Shown here piece by piece: positions 8,772 through 18,036 of a DNA stretch of 64,000 nucleotides; positions within the stretch are counted from its first letter, which is position 1; the number at the start of each line of letters is the position of its first letter. This DNA comes from Candidatus Bealeia paramacronuclearis. GTDB lineage: Bacteria > Pseudomonadota > Alphaproteobacteria > UBA9655. The stretch spans positions 496,001 to 560,000 of the forward strand of contig NZ_JAVHWZ010000002.1 of assembly GCF_035607555.1 (NCBI RefSeq). Reading direction: 5' to 3'. Position numbers and translations under genes: made by a program. The notes beneath the pieces are model-generated. The model saw nothing but the letters and a program-made list of their open reading frames with translations. It did not search any database and had not been told where the DNA came from.

Positions 8772-10047
8772 TAAAAAACACCAAGATGGTACCAATCAGA
8801 AGGCCTAAAGGAATCGTGCTCATTGCAAATATAAAATCGGCTGTCGAATAAGCACGAACACCGTCAACAAATCCTCCCTGCCAGCTCAAATCCAAAAGCT
8901 TTCCAATGAAGGGCTGAAAAACAACACCGCTGATCATGCACATCATATTAAGAAATCCACCTGCAGTTGAGCTCACGGAAAGCGGATTGAGTTCGCATAT
9001 AACGGTGAATATCAAAAATTGACTTCCTAAGAAAAATCCAGCACCCAATAAAAGCGCCAACAATGCTGTATAATTAAAGAAGTCTGAGGGAGAATAAAAT
9101 ACGATCGACATTAAGACAAAAGGAATGCTTGCAGCCAAAAATAAACTGACTTTATAGGATTTAAAATAATTCACGACCCATGAAACGCAAGGACCTCCCA
9201 ACGCCACACCGGCATAAAAGACCATGATTGCCGAAGACGCATCATGCTTGGAAAAGCCATACTTTTGGATAAAAAAAGGCACACCCCAAAGATCTGCAAA
9301 TCCAGAGAGAGGAACATACAAAAGCATTCCATAAAAGGCCAAAATCCAAGATTGGGGTTTTTTAATTATCAGCACAATACCTTCAATAATACCCAGTTTT
9401 TCAGGGTCAGGAGCATGATGGCTTGAGATATATTTTTTAAGTTCAGGAGAAGGTTCTGTATTCATGCAGAACCATGCCAGAAGACAAATTCCAATTCCAA
9501 AAGCGGCCAAAATCCAAAGGGCCTGCCGCCATCCCACAAGATCAATCAAAATCACGAGGGGCGTCCCTGCCACCAAAGCCCCCACAATACCTAAAAAGAG
9601 GGTCATTCCAATCACAAGCGGCAATTTTTGAGGAGGGAACATACTTGTTCCCGTTTTCAGGCAGCTTAAAAATCCAAATGCAGATCCCGCACCAATAATC
9701 AGGCGACCAATTCCTGCAATAAAGAGTGAGTCCGCCCAGGAAAAGAGGAGCGTTCCACCGGCACAAAAAAGCGCAGCCAAGGCCAACATTTTTTTGGTGC
9801 CCATCTTATCAATTAAAGTTCCTCCTGGCACTTGGAGCGCCGCATATCCATAATAATAAAGCCCTGTAAGCGTCCCCAAGGCGCACGCATCCACAGAAAA
9901 CGCTTCCATCAATTCACCCGTCATGACATTCGGTGAGACCCGCAACAGAAATTGATAGGCGTAAAACATCGCCGCACACGCCCACACCAACCAGCTTTTG
10001 ATGAGTGAGAAATGTGCTTTTTCTACTGTTAGGGTCGTCGTATTCAT
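8746..10047 (-). CDS. Major facilitator superfamily transporter
   Basis: 433 residues with about 12 membrane helices. The loop 2-3 signature is DKMGTKKML (near residues 80-88), and the helices are split by a hydrophilic central loop near 205-225, the standard MFS layout. The opening region (FLLRVSPNVMTGELMEAF) resembles transporters common in intracellular gammaproteobacteria and alphaproteobacteria. The substrate cannot be predicted. It stands alone, divergent in orientation from xseA and overlapping its 3' end. Confidence 0.88.
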   Translation of the reverse strand: MNTTTLTVEKAHFSLIKSWLVWACAAMFYAYQFLLRVSPNVMTGELMEAFSVDACALGTLTGLYYYGYAALQVPGGTLIDKMGTKKMLALAALFCAGGTLLFSWADSLFIAGIGRLIIGAGSAFGFLSCLKTGTSMFPPQKLPLVIGMTLFLGIVGALVAGTPLVILIDLVGWRQALWILAAFGIGICLLAWFCMNTEPSPELKKYISSHHAPDPEKLGIIEGIVLIIKKPQSWILAFYGMLLYVPLSGFADLWGVPFFIQKYGFSKHDASSAIMVFYAGVALGGPCVSWVVNYFKSYKVSLFLAASIPFVLMSIVFYSPSDFFNYTALLALLLGAGFFLGSQFLIFTVICELNPLSVSSTAGGFLNMMCMISGVVFQPFIGKLLDLSWQGGFVDGVRAYSTADFIFAMSTIPLGLLIGTILVFFIKDAYPKG

Positions 10048-10124
10048 AAAGTGCTCGCAAGATTCTGTGTTCGATTATTCAATGCCGCAAGACTAGAAGA
10101 AAACGAAAGGACTACGCAAGGGCT

Positions 10125-12356
10125 TTATTGCTTTGAATCCCTTAAAACCTTGATACACGTCAATTTGTGTTGCTCAGATGGATGCGTCCCTCTCTCTAAT
10201 TTTAGTGGCCCTTGCAAAGCATCTGGGAAATAAAATGATTTAAAATTCGGGAGCTTTTCTCCAAACGTAAGAGCAACCGTTGAAAAATCAGGAGAAATCG
10301 CAATGACTCCTTTTGATATTTGATCGCTCCAATGTTGAATACGATTCTTAAGATCTCTTTGCCATCCTTGTATGAGATTAATACAGCGCCAGCAACAATC
10401 ATAATAAGTTGAAATTCCAAGAGCAATACCGTGCAAATGTATTTTTTTTGTCCCATTTTTTGTGAGCTGACTCAAATAGTTAGGGAGTTCATTTGCCAAA
10501 TCTAATAGCATAATGGCTTCTGCGTCATTGGCATTCAATGTCCAATCCCCATTAACAATAGTTTCGCAAAGGACCGGAGTTAAAGTTTTTCCTAAAAACG
10601 TCCTACGCTCTTCTTTGTTTGCTTTCTTATATTCGCCTTGTTGAGACTCTGACAAAATATCTGTAAAAGCGTTAAAAAGTTTATTTCGTCTTTTAAATCC
10701 TTTTTGCTCTTCAAAAAAATGGCAGCCTGAAAAATATTTTTTACTTGAAAAAAACTCAACTGATTCGAATTTCTTAGGGGAACTTTCTTCTGCATAGTGG
10801 AATCGAATACGATAGCTCGCTAAGTTTGGGAACACTTCCCTTCTCGCAATTTTTTCTAATAATGCCAAATTATGAGGGTTTTCCATATCTGGAAATGAAT
10901 AAGGGGTATTTTCAAAAGTATACGTTCGGTCTTTCTGTGCTCTCACAAAGCGCTTGTAGGCATAATCTTTCCACTCAAGAGACGTCTTATAAGGCACAAC
11001 GGATAGCTGAGTATTCTTTTTATCTTTTTGAATGTTTACGTTCTCAATCTGAATATCCTCTAAGTCTTCTTCTGAGTTTACGTCACTCTCATCTAATTTA
11101 TTTTCCCCTGATTCAAACACTTCATCTTCAGACATTTCATTTTTTATTTTATTTTCAGCGCTTTCTTCTTCAACAACCTTAATTTCTTGCTTTTGAGCAA
11201 ACGTCTTTAAAGGTTCTTTTTTTAATTTTTGAGTTTTCGATTTCTTCTCATTTTTAACCGACTTCTTGGGTTGATTTTTTTTCTTAGATGGAGATTCGAC
11301 TGGCTTCATTTGGTCAGGAAACATATCTTCAATAAAAGATTTGAAGATTTGAGTCGGCTCCTCAAGACACCCCTTAACAACTGCATTTTGAATATTAGGC
11401 TTTGAGTATAAATCCACTGCCTTTTTATCAGTTATAGAAGTAAGAAAGGAAGTTGATAAAAAACCAGTTCGATGCTTATTGGCCACTTTAGCAAGAACAA
11501 ACTCATGATCTTGTGTCTGCAGAGGCTTATCAAAGTGAAAAAATTTGGAATCACAATGAAGACTCGCACATGCAGATAGTAAAGTCCGCTCTATGTTAAA
11601 GTAAAATAAAATAGAATTAAGTTCATAAATAACAGTTGGACATTTCAATATATTTTCATCAAGAAGGTAAAGAACCATACGATTAATTTGAACTGAGTCA
11701 TTTTCCATAATTTCATCGCATCTAAATTCTTTCAAAAAATTAAAATAAAGCTTTTCTTCTTCATCTGTAAAATGAGTCACAAAATTGGAATAAATTATTT
11801 TTTCTCCCTCTTCCTCTTTAAAAGCCTGCGGATACTTCAGCTTAAGGTAGCCAAACACACTGTTCCATAAAGATTGTAAATTTTGCCTCACCACATAAAT
11901 GGTTTGATTATAAAATTTCTGCATTTGCACCTCACTAGCGGGTGCTTTAGAAAACGTATCAAGGCAATTCAAAAAATAACAAACTAAATCCTTTTCAACC
12001 ACATAGTCACACTTCAGGAGCGATAAGATCATAACCTCAGGAGTTAATAGGTCGCCTGTTAAATCTACTCTAAACTTACGCACATAATCAGTTTTTTTTG
12101 CAAAAAGAGCCTTTGTGTCCTTTTTGATTCCGTTCATTTGCACATATTGAAAAAGTTCCATCAGATGAGTTTTTCTATTTTCTATATCCTGACGAAGATC
12201 TTCAAAAGTCAGCGTTTCATTTGATTTAAGAGCCTTGATAGCGATAGAGTCTGTGTTCAGCTCAAACAACTCTTTCTCATATTGAAATTTCCCAGATAGA
12301 AGGCTTTGAGAGTAAAGACTTACAAAAACACACAAAATCAAATTAATAAACTTCAT
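10125..12356 (-). CDS. Large secreted protein of unknown function
   Basis: About 743 residues from the ATG at 12356, preferred over the ATG at 12377 because GGTGATT precedes it and the signal peptide then starts cleanly (MKFINLILCVFVSLYSQSLL). The N-terminal ~350 residues look helical. Residues about 370-470 are a low-complexity Lys- then Glu/Asp-rich linker. The C-terminal ~270 residues look globular and include several Cys (YYDCCWRC). No known domain was recognised. Size, export signal and lack of relatives in known pathways make a secreted effector possible, but this is a guess. Confidence 0.7.
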   Translation of the reverse strand: MKFINLILCVFVSLYSQSLLSGKFQYEKELFELNTDSIAIKALKSNETLTFEDLRQDIENRKTHLMELFQYVQMNGIKKDTKALFAKKTDYVRKFRVDLTGDLLTPEVMILSLLKCDYVVEKDLVCYFLNCLDTFSKAPASEVQMQKFYNQTIYVVRQNLQSLWNSVFGYLKLKYPQAFKEEEGEKIIYSNFVTHFTDEEEKLYFNFLKEFRCDEIMENDSVQINRMVLYLLDENILKCPTVIYELNSILFYFNIERTLLSACASLHCDSKFFHFDKPLQTQDHEFVLAKVANKHRTGFLSTSFLTSITDKKAVDLYSKPNIQNAVVKGCLEEPTQIFKSFIEDMFPDQMKPVESPSKKKNQPKKSVKNEKKSKTQKLKKEPLKTFAQKQEIKVVEEESAENKIKNEMSEDEVFESGENKLDESDVNSEEDLEDIQIENVNIQKDKKNTQLSVVPYKTSLEWKDYAYKRFVRAQKDRTYTFENTPYSFPDMENPHNLALLEKIARREVFPNLASYRIRFHYAEESSPKKFESVEFFSSKKYFSGCHFFEEQKGFKRRNKLFNAFTDILSESQQGEYKKANKEERRTFLGKTLTPVLCETIVNGDWTLNANDAEAIMLLDLANELPNYLSQLTKNGTKKIHLHGIALGISTYYDCCWRCINLIQGWQRDLKNRIQHWSDQISKGVIAISPDFSTVALTFGEKLPNFKSFYFPDALQGPLKLERGTHPSEQHKLTCIKVLRDSKQ

Positions 12357-12428
12357 AACAATCACCATAAAAAACAATAATTAGTTATTATTTAATTTAT
12401 TATATAAATATTGTCAATATTTTTAAAA

Positions 12429-13349
12429 CTAATCTATCCAACGATTATGGAGCCAAAACCAAAGGTCGGGACGTTGATTAACCCATCGGTCAAGACATTG
12501 ATTCACCTTTACCATAAAGTCATACGTATCTTGGTTAATGTCACCTATGGGAGTAAATTCAATAGGCTTTTCGAAATGAACGCGAAAGTAGGAATCATGA
12601 ATGCGCTCAGCCCATGCGGGCACCACGGGGCAATTATAACGAATAGCCATGCGCGCAATAGCCGGTGCAGTCATAGCAGGGCGCCCTAAAAACGGAACTT
12701 CAATCCCCTCATTCAGTTTTTGATCCACAAGGATAAACAGGTGCCCACCTTGGCTGAGAAGTTTCATGATTTCTCTGCTGCCATTCCGGCCTTTACGAAT
12801 AACTTTAGGGACGCATTGAAGTTGGCGCTTGAGCATTTCACGATCAGTCCAGGGGCTGTTGGCAGTGCGGTACAATTGGGTGAGTTCAAGTCCATGATCC
12901 GTTGCAAAATGAGTAATAGCTTGCCAATTTCCGATATGACCCGTGAAAATAATTCCGGGCTTTCCGTCGTCTCTCATTTGTAAGAAGTTCTCAAGACCTA
13001 CGACTTCAATACGCTTGTCGCCCTCAGCTCCACGAAAATCTTGAGGGTTTGAGTACTCGGCAATAAGGCGCCCTGCGTTATCCCAAACGCCTTTGACGAT
13101 AGCCTCAATTTCAGCATCATTGAAATGGGGATAAACTTTTTTGATATTGCGCCGCGCCGTTTGGCTGGCCTTGACATAGCGCCCCAAGCCATAGAAAAAC
13201 CACGCGGCCGCACTTCCTGCTTTGTCCACGGGAAAAAGCCCACAAAGCCCACAAAAGGACCACGTCGCAAACCCTTCAATCCGCTGACGAATGGGTTTGA
13301 AGGCTTGAGACAAAAAATGGGCTAGTGGAGATTTTGGCTTACGAGCCAT
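12429..13349 (-). CDS. lpxL: LpxL/HtrB-type lipid A acyltransferase
   Basis: 306 residues, normal for the lysophospholipid acyltransferase family that adds secondary acyl chains to Kdo2-lipid IVA at the inner membrane. The HX4(D/E) active-site box appears as GHIGNWQ with His138, but the acidic residue is Gln143. Later PFLGRPAMTAPAIARMAIRY matches the conserved second block. It is the last gene of the ubiA-pmbA-msbA-DUF374-waaA-lpxK-lpxL series and overlaps lpxK by 28 bp. Which acyl chain it transfers, and whether the Gln variant is active, is unknown. Confidence 0.85.
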   Translation of the reverse strand: MARKPKSPLAHFLSQAFKPIRQRIEGFATWSFCGLCGLFPVDKAGSAAAWFFYGLGRYVKASQTARRNIKKVYPHFNDAEIEAIVKGVWDNAGRLIAEYSNPQDFRGAEGDKRIEVVGLENFLQMRDDGKPGIIFTGHIGNWQAITHFATDHGLELTQLYRTANSPWTDREMLKRQLQCVPKVIRKGRNGSREIMKLLSQGGHLFILVDQKLNEGIEVPFLGRPAMTAPAIARMAIRYNCPVVPAWAERIHDSYFRVHFEKPIEFTPIGDINQDTYDFMVKVNQCLDRWVNQRPDLWFWLHNRWID

Positions 13350-14278
13350 GATTTTAATTCCTCAGGATTTTCAAATTCAATTCCCACATTAATGATGTCG
13401 AGCTGATTACGATAAGATTCTGGCAGGCGCACTTCATCTTTGGCGGTTGTGACCAACTTAGCTCCTTTGTTGTGCGCAAAATTCAAAAGATGTTCAAGAT
13501 CTTTTTCGTGATAAGGATGGTGATCGGGAAATTCCTTAAAATAAAGGACCTGAAATCCTTCCTCTTTTAAAGTTGCTAAAAACTTCTGATTAAACCCAAG
13601 GCCTGAAAAAGCAATGAGGGGAGAGTTTTTAAGTGACACCTCATATTGAGGCTTAAGTTTCGCATGAAAGGTTGGTTTTGAGAAATTTTCGTTTTCTTTT
13701 GAAACCCAAATAATCCCTTCCGCGCGCGCCATGCCTCTTCCAAAAAACTCACGCAAGGGACCTGAAGGAAAGACAAAACCATTGCCAAATTTTTGTTTCC
13801 CATCAACCACAATCAGCGAAAGATCTTTTTTGAGTTTTCGATTTTGATGGGCGTCATCTAAAAGAAGAATTGTGGCTCCCTCTTCTTTCGCCAAGCGCGC
13901 TGCATTTACGCGCAGATGATCCACCCAGGTGGGAGCGGCCTTAGCCAAAAGAAGGGGCTCATCTCCCACTTCATGATAGGCATGAATTTTGGGATCGACG
14001 CGAATAGGTCCCCTCGCCTTCCCCCCATATCCGCGTGTAATAATATGTGGCGTGTGCCCTATTTCTTTTAAAAGAGCGACAAGCGCAATTGTAGTAGGGG
14101 TTTTGCCAGATCCCCCCATGACAAGATTGCCAATACTAATAACGGGAAGCTCACATTTTTCCGGATGACGCAAGATCCCCAATCCAGCCTCAATTATCCC
14201 ATATATAAACCCCAAAGGTGACAAGGCCCATGAAAGAAATCCTGGGCGTTCGTACCAAAACTTAGGCGCTTTCAGCAT
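13322..14278 (-). CDS. lpxK: Tetraacyldisaccharide 4'-kinase
   Basis: 318 residues. The Walker A motif GGSGKTP is at 55-61, within SIGNLVMGGSGKTPTTIAL. The motif normally read as LDDGFQN is LDDAHQN here (140-146). LpxK phosphorylates the 4' position of the lipid A precursor on the inner membrane. The gene overlaps waaA by 17 bp and lpxL by 28 bp, so translation is probably coupled. Family assignment is firm despite the altered motif. Confidence 0.93.
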   Translation of the reverse strand: MLKAPKFWYERPGFLSWALSPLGFIYGIIEAGLGILRHPEKCELPVISIGNLVMGGSGKTPTTIALVALLKEIGHTPHIITRGYGGKARGPIRVDPKIHAYHEVGDEPLLLAKAAPTWVDHLRVNAARLAKEEGATILLLDDAHQNRKLKKDLSLIVVDGKQKFGNGFVFPSGPLREFFGRGMARAEGIIWVSKENENFSKPTFHAKLKPQYEVSLKNSPLIAFSGLGFNQKFLATLKEEGFQVLYFKEFPDHHPYHEKDLEHLLNFAHNKGAKLVTTAKDEVRLPESYRNQLDIINVGIEFENPEELKSWLVSQNLH

Positions 14279-15548
14279 AGCGCCCTCGTGTGGGAGAAAG
14301 ATGGGGAGATAAAAGTAATTTCAAAGCCGCAAGACCGCTCTTTCGTTCTTGTATCAATTTTTCGTCAATCTGAGCATTTTTCGTCTCAAGATTTTTCTTT
14401 AAAATGGTCGAAACTAATTCCTCAACATTTTGAATTTCTTCCGCACATCCCTCATTTTTCAAAAATTGAAAAAGCGCAGGATTCGAAAATGTATGGGGCC
14501 CATGAATCACATAAGATCCCAATTGCGCTGCCTCAAGTGGGTTATGTCCTCCTTTGGAAATTAACGTAGCTCCCACAAAAGAGAGGTTTGAAAGTTTATA
14601 AAAAAGACCCATTTCCCCAAATGTGTCAGCCAAATAAATATCCGTCTCAGGCATGAGTTTTTCGCCAAGGGAACGTTGCGCACAACGAAACCCTTCTCCT
14701 TCTGCGCGTACCCGCATTTCACTAGCGCGCTCAGGATGCCGAGGAACAAGAATGGTGAGAAGTTGGGGATAGGTATCCTTCAATTTTTTGTGCGCTGTGA
14801 TCATCACCTCATCTTCACCAGGATGAATATTAGCCGCACACCAATGAGGTCGCCCTTGAATTTCAGTCTCAAGTTTTTGAAGGGCCTTTTCTTCATAAAG
14901 GAGAGGTTCCCCCAAAAGTTTGAGGTTTGGCATCACCTCTACGAAGGGCGCACCTAAATCCTGAAAGCGCTGTTGGTCTTCGATCGTTTGAGCCCCCACA
15001 AGTGCCATTTTCTCAAGCATGGGCGAGATTAAAGACGGTAACATTTTCCAACGCTGATAACTTCTTTTGGAAAGCTTAGCGTTTAAAATAAGAGTAGGAA
15101 TCCCGCGCTCTTGCGTTAATGTAAGAGTATTGGGCCAAAGCTCAGACTCCACTCCAATGGACAAATCTGGCTCCCATACTTCCAAAAACCGTGTCACAAC
15201 TTGAGGCAAATCGAGAGGGGCATATTGGTGCATCACACAATCAGGAAGACGCCCCTCCATCACTTTGGCTGAGGTCACCGTACCCGTTGTGAGCAATAAT
15301 TGAGCTTGAGGACATTCCTCATGCAGGGCTTTTAAAAGAGGCAATGTCGAAGCCGCCTCCCCAACGCTAACCGCATGAACCCAAATTAAGGGACGTGTCA
15401 TATCTCTCTTTAAATTTGAATAGCCCCATCGCTCTTGAGAGCGAAGAGAGTCTTCTTTGCCACGACGAAGACGTTCTAAAAAATAAAGCCGCACGAGGGG
15501 CGTGAGCGCCCAACTGAGAGATCTGTAAACGTTCAGCGCCAAACTCAC
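14262..15548 (-). CDS. waaA: 3-deoxy-D-manno-octulosonic acid (Kdo) transferase
   Basis: 428 residues, one N-terminal membrane anchor. The N-terminal glycosyltransferase domain shows WVHAVSVGEAASTLPLLKAL and IGVESELWPN. The C-terminal domain has VPRHPERA and GGHNPLEAAQLG, both diagnostic of WaaA/KdtA. It adds Kdo to lipid IVA. The start is GTG at 15548, placed immediately after the stop of the DUF374 gene with no gap. Its presence shows a Kdo-lipid A core is made. Confidence 0.95.
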   Translation of the reverse strand: MSLALNVYRSLSWALTPLVRLYFLERLRRGKEDSLRSQERWGYSNLKRDMTRPLIWVHAVSVGEAASTLPLLKALHEECPQAQLLLTTGTVTSAKVMEGRLPDCVMHQYAPLDLPQVVTRFLEVWEPDLSIGVESELWPNTLTLTQERGIPTLILNAKLSKRSYQRWKMLPSLISPMLEKMALVGAQTIEDQQRFQDLGAPFVEVMPNLKLLGEPLLYEEKALQKLETEIQGRPHWCAANIHPGEDEVMITAHKKLKDTYPQLLTILVPRHPERASEMRVRAEGEGFRCAQRSLGEKLMPETDIYLADTFGEMGLFYKLSNLSFVGATLISKGGHNPLEAAQLGSYVIHGPHTFSNPALFQFLKNEGCAEEIQNVEELVSTILKKNLETKNAQIDEKLIQERKSGLAALKLLLSPHLSPTRGRYAESA

Positions 15549-16241
15549 TTAAGGAAGTTCTCCCTCATTATTGACATGCCCGCACAGGATGTCCGCCTGA
15601 TGATTGGCGTCATTAAGACGCTTTTCCAGCTCTTGTCGTAACTCTTCATCGGACAAGAGCGAATCTTTGACAACCAAAGGCTCGGCCATCACAAAAACAC
15701 CGCGACTAAAAGGAAAAGGAATATAAAAGCGATCCCACGACCTTAACCATTTCCCTCTAGTCGTCGAATAACCCACGGGAAAAATCACACATCCCGAAAG
15801 ACGCGCAATTTGAATCACACTAATTTTTGCTTGAAACCTAGGGCCTTTGGGGCCATCGGGAGTAATCCCAACAGATTCGCCTTTTTCAAGAATACTCAAA
15901 ATCTTACGCGTTGCCTCAACACCACCGCGGGTTGAGGAACCCTTCACGATTCCAAATCCGAAATGTTGGGTCGCATAATTGATAATCTCACCATCGGGAT
16001 GACTGGAAACCAGCATATGGAATTTATGAGCGCCGTACCACACTTTGAGCATCATCAAAAGACGCCCATGCCAAAAGCATCCAATCACAGGAACGCCCAG
16101 ATCCCAATAATGTTGGAATCCTTCTCGACCCACAAAAGTCCAAGGAGAGGTCCACCACACAATGCGAACATAGGTGGAAATTAAGCGCGAGATAATACGT
16201 CTGACAACGACGGATTTACGAATTTTCTTTAAAATACTCAT
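15549..16241 (-). CDS. DUF374 lysophospholipid acyltransferase family protein
   Basis: 230 residues. The active-site region GCFWHGRLLMM, then SSHPDGEIINYATQHFGF and GITPDGPKGPRFQAK, match DUF374 proteins that sit in alphaproteobacterial lipid A operons. A hydrophobic N-terminus suggests membrane attachment. It is probably involved in lipid A or phospholipid acylation; the acceptor is not known. The gene lies 6 bp after msbA and abuts waaA. Confidence 0.88.
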   Translation of the reverse strand: MSILKKIRKSVVVRRIISRLISTYVRIVWWTSPWTFVGREGFQHYWDLGVPVIGCFWHGRLLMMLKVWYGAHKFHMLVSSHPDGEIINYATQHFGFGIVKGSSTRGGVEATRKILSILEKGESVGITPDGPKGPRFQAKISVIQIARLSGCVIFPVGYSTTRGKWLRSWDRFYIPFPFSRGVFVMAEPLVVKDSLLSDEELRQELEKRLNDANHQADILCGHVNNEGELP

Positions 16242-16247
16242 CGGTTG

Positions 16248-18029
16248 TTAAGAGGCTTTTTGTTGAGTTTCACCCGCAAATTGCATTTCCACAAGGCGAG
16301 CATAGGTTTTCTTATTTTTCATCAAATCTTCGTGTTTCCCCACTTCCGTGACACGTCCATCTTCGATAACGTAAATGGAATCAGCATCCATAACCGTTGA
16401 CAAACGGTGGGCAATCACAAGAGTTGTGCGCCCCTCCATCAAACGATTCAGAGCCGCTTGAACTTGACGTTCAGATTCAGTATCAAGTGCAGACGTAGCC
16501 TCATCCAGAAGAAGAACGGGGGCATTCTTGAGCATTGCTCTTGCAATAGATAGGCGCTGGCGCTGACCTCCTGAAAGGCGGATGCCTTGCTCTCCCACAA
16601 TGGTATCGTATCCTTGTGGAAGGGCTAAAATGAATTCATGGGCTGCCGCCAAAGTTGCCGCTTTTACGATGTCTTCTTCTTTTGCTCCCATACGACCATA
16701 GGCAATATTGGCGCGGACCGTATCGTCAAAAAGAATAACTTCTTGGCTCACCAGCGCAATTTGAGAGCGCAATGAACTCATCGTAACATCGCGAATATCG
16801 AGACCATCAATTGTAATTTTACCTTCGTTCACATCGTAAAATCGGGGAATCATATTCATGAGTGTGGATTTCCCGCCACCACTCGGCCCCACAAGGGCAA
16901 TGCGTTTTCCGCCAGGAATTTTGATATTAATATCCATCAAGGCTTTTTTGCCGGAAGGATAATTAAAACTCACTTTTGAAATTTCAATATTGCCTTTAGC
17001 TACCAAAAGAAGTTGGGCATCTTTTTTATCTTTAAGGGTGGGTTTCATATCGAGTGCCTCAAAAACGCGGACAGCCGCGGCCAACCCTTCTTGTAAATTG
17101 GCATTGAGATTGGCAATACGCTTTAAAGGCTCGTACGCCAATAAAAGAGCTGTGATAAAAGAAATAAATGTTCCTGTAGTGCGATCGCCATGAATAACCT
17201 GAAGACCGCCATAAAGAATCACTGTGACAATGGCAATCCCGCCGAGAGTTTCCATAATAGGATGAGAAGCCGCCCGCGTCCGCCCAGATTTAATCACAAG
17301 CTGACACAATGTATCGATAACCACATTGGCACGACCGCGCTCATAGCTTTCCATTGCGTAGGATTTCACAATGCGAACACCTTGAAAGACTTGATTCAAT
17401 AAAATATTGAAAGTGGCCATTTCGACTTGGGTATTGCCTGAGACTTTTCTCATTTTTTTACCAATCTTCACAATGGGAAGAATGGCAACGGGAAAGACGA
17501 AAAAGGCAATGGCAGCCAAATTAAAATCTTGATAAAACATGAGGCCGACTAAGAAAATCAAGGAGAGCGTATCTTTTCCAAGGCTCGTAAGAGAGTTAGT
17601 CACAGCCGAGCGCATCATGTTCACATCGTTCGTAAAACGCGACACCAATTCACCTGAGGACCGTGCGTGAAAGTACGCCAAGTCTGAGTCCAAAAAATGA
17701 GAGAAAAGGCGCTTTTGAATGTCGGCAATAATCTTTTGCCCCACATAAACCATGCTCATAGAGTCACCAAACCCGGAAAGGCCTTTGAGAACAAAAACCG
17801 TAAATACGGTTGCAGCTACAATCCAAAGCATGTCCTCATTTCTGACAAAAAAGACATCATCAAAAAGGGGTTCTAACATCTTAGCCAGAGCCGCCGTCAT
17901 GCTGGCGGAAATTCCCATACAAAATAGCCCAAAGAAAATAATTTTTTTGTATTTTGAGATGTGCTCGCGCCACAACCTCTCAACCAAAGGTCGCGTTGAT
18001 TTATCAGATAAACTTTTTAAAAGCGCCAT
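16248..18029 (-). CDS. msbA: Lipid A export ABC transporter (MsbA type)
   Basis: 593 residues: a six-helix transmembrane domain (about 25-310) fused to an ATPase domain. Walker A GPSGGGKST is at 381-389, the signature LSGGQRQRLSIARAM near 487, Walker B VLLLDEATSALD just after, and the switch IAHRLST. The half-transporter acts as a dimer, flipping lipid A-core across the inner membrane. Position inside the waaA/lpxK/lpxL series supports MsbA over a generic exporter. Confidence 0.9.
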   Translation of the reverse strand: MALLKSLSDKSTRPLVERLWREHISKYKKIIFFGLFCMGISASMTAALAKMLEPLFDDVFFVRNEDMLWIVAATVFTVFVLKGLSGFGDSMSMVYVGQKIIADIQKRLFSHFLDSDLAYFHARSSGELVSRFTNDVNMMRSAVTNSLTSLGKDTLSLIFLVGLMFYQDFNLAAIAFFVFPVAILPIVKIGKKMRKVSGNTQVEMATFNILLNQVFQGVRIVKSYAMESYERGRANVVIDTLCQLVIKSGRTRAASHPIMETLGGIAIVTVILYGGLQVIHGDRTTGTFISFITALLLAYEPLKRIANLNANLQEGLAAAVRVFEALDMKPTLKDKKDAQLLLVAKGNIEISKVSFNYPSGKKALMDINIKIPGGKRIALVGPSGGGKSTLMNMIPRFYDVNEGKITIDGLDIRDVTMSSLRSQIALVSQEVILFDDTVRANIAYGRMGAKEEDIVKAATLAAAHEFILALPQGYDTIVGEQGIRLSGGQRQRLSIARAMLKNAPVLLLDEATSALDTESERQVQAALNRLMEGRTTLVIAHRLSTVMDADSIYVIEDGRVTEVGKHEDLMKNKKTYARLVEMQFAGETQQKAS

Positions 18030-18036
18030 AGTGTAC

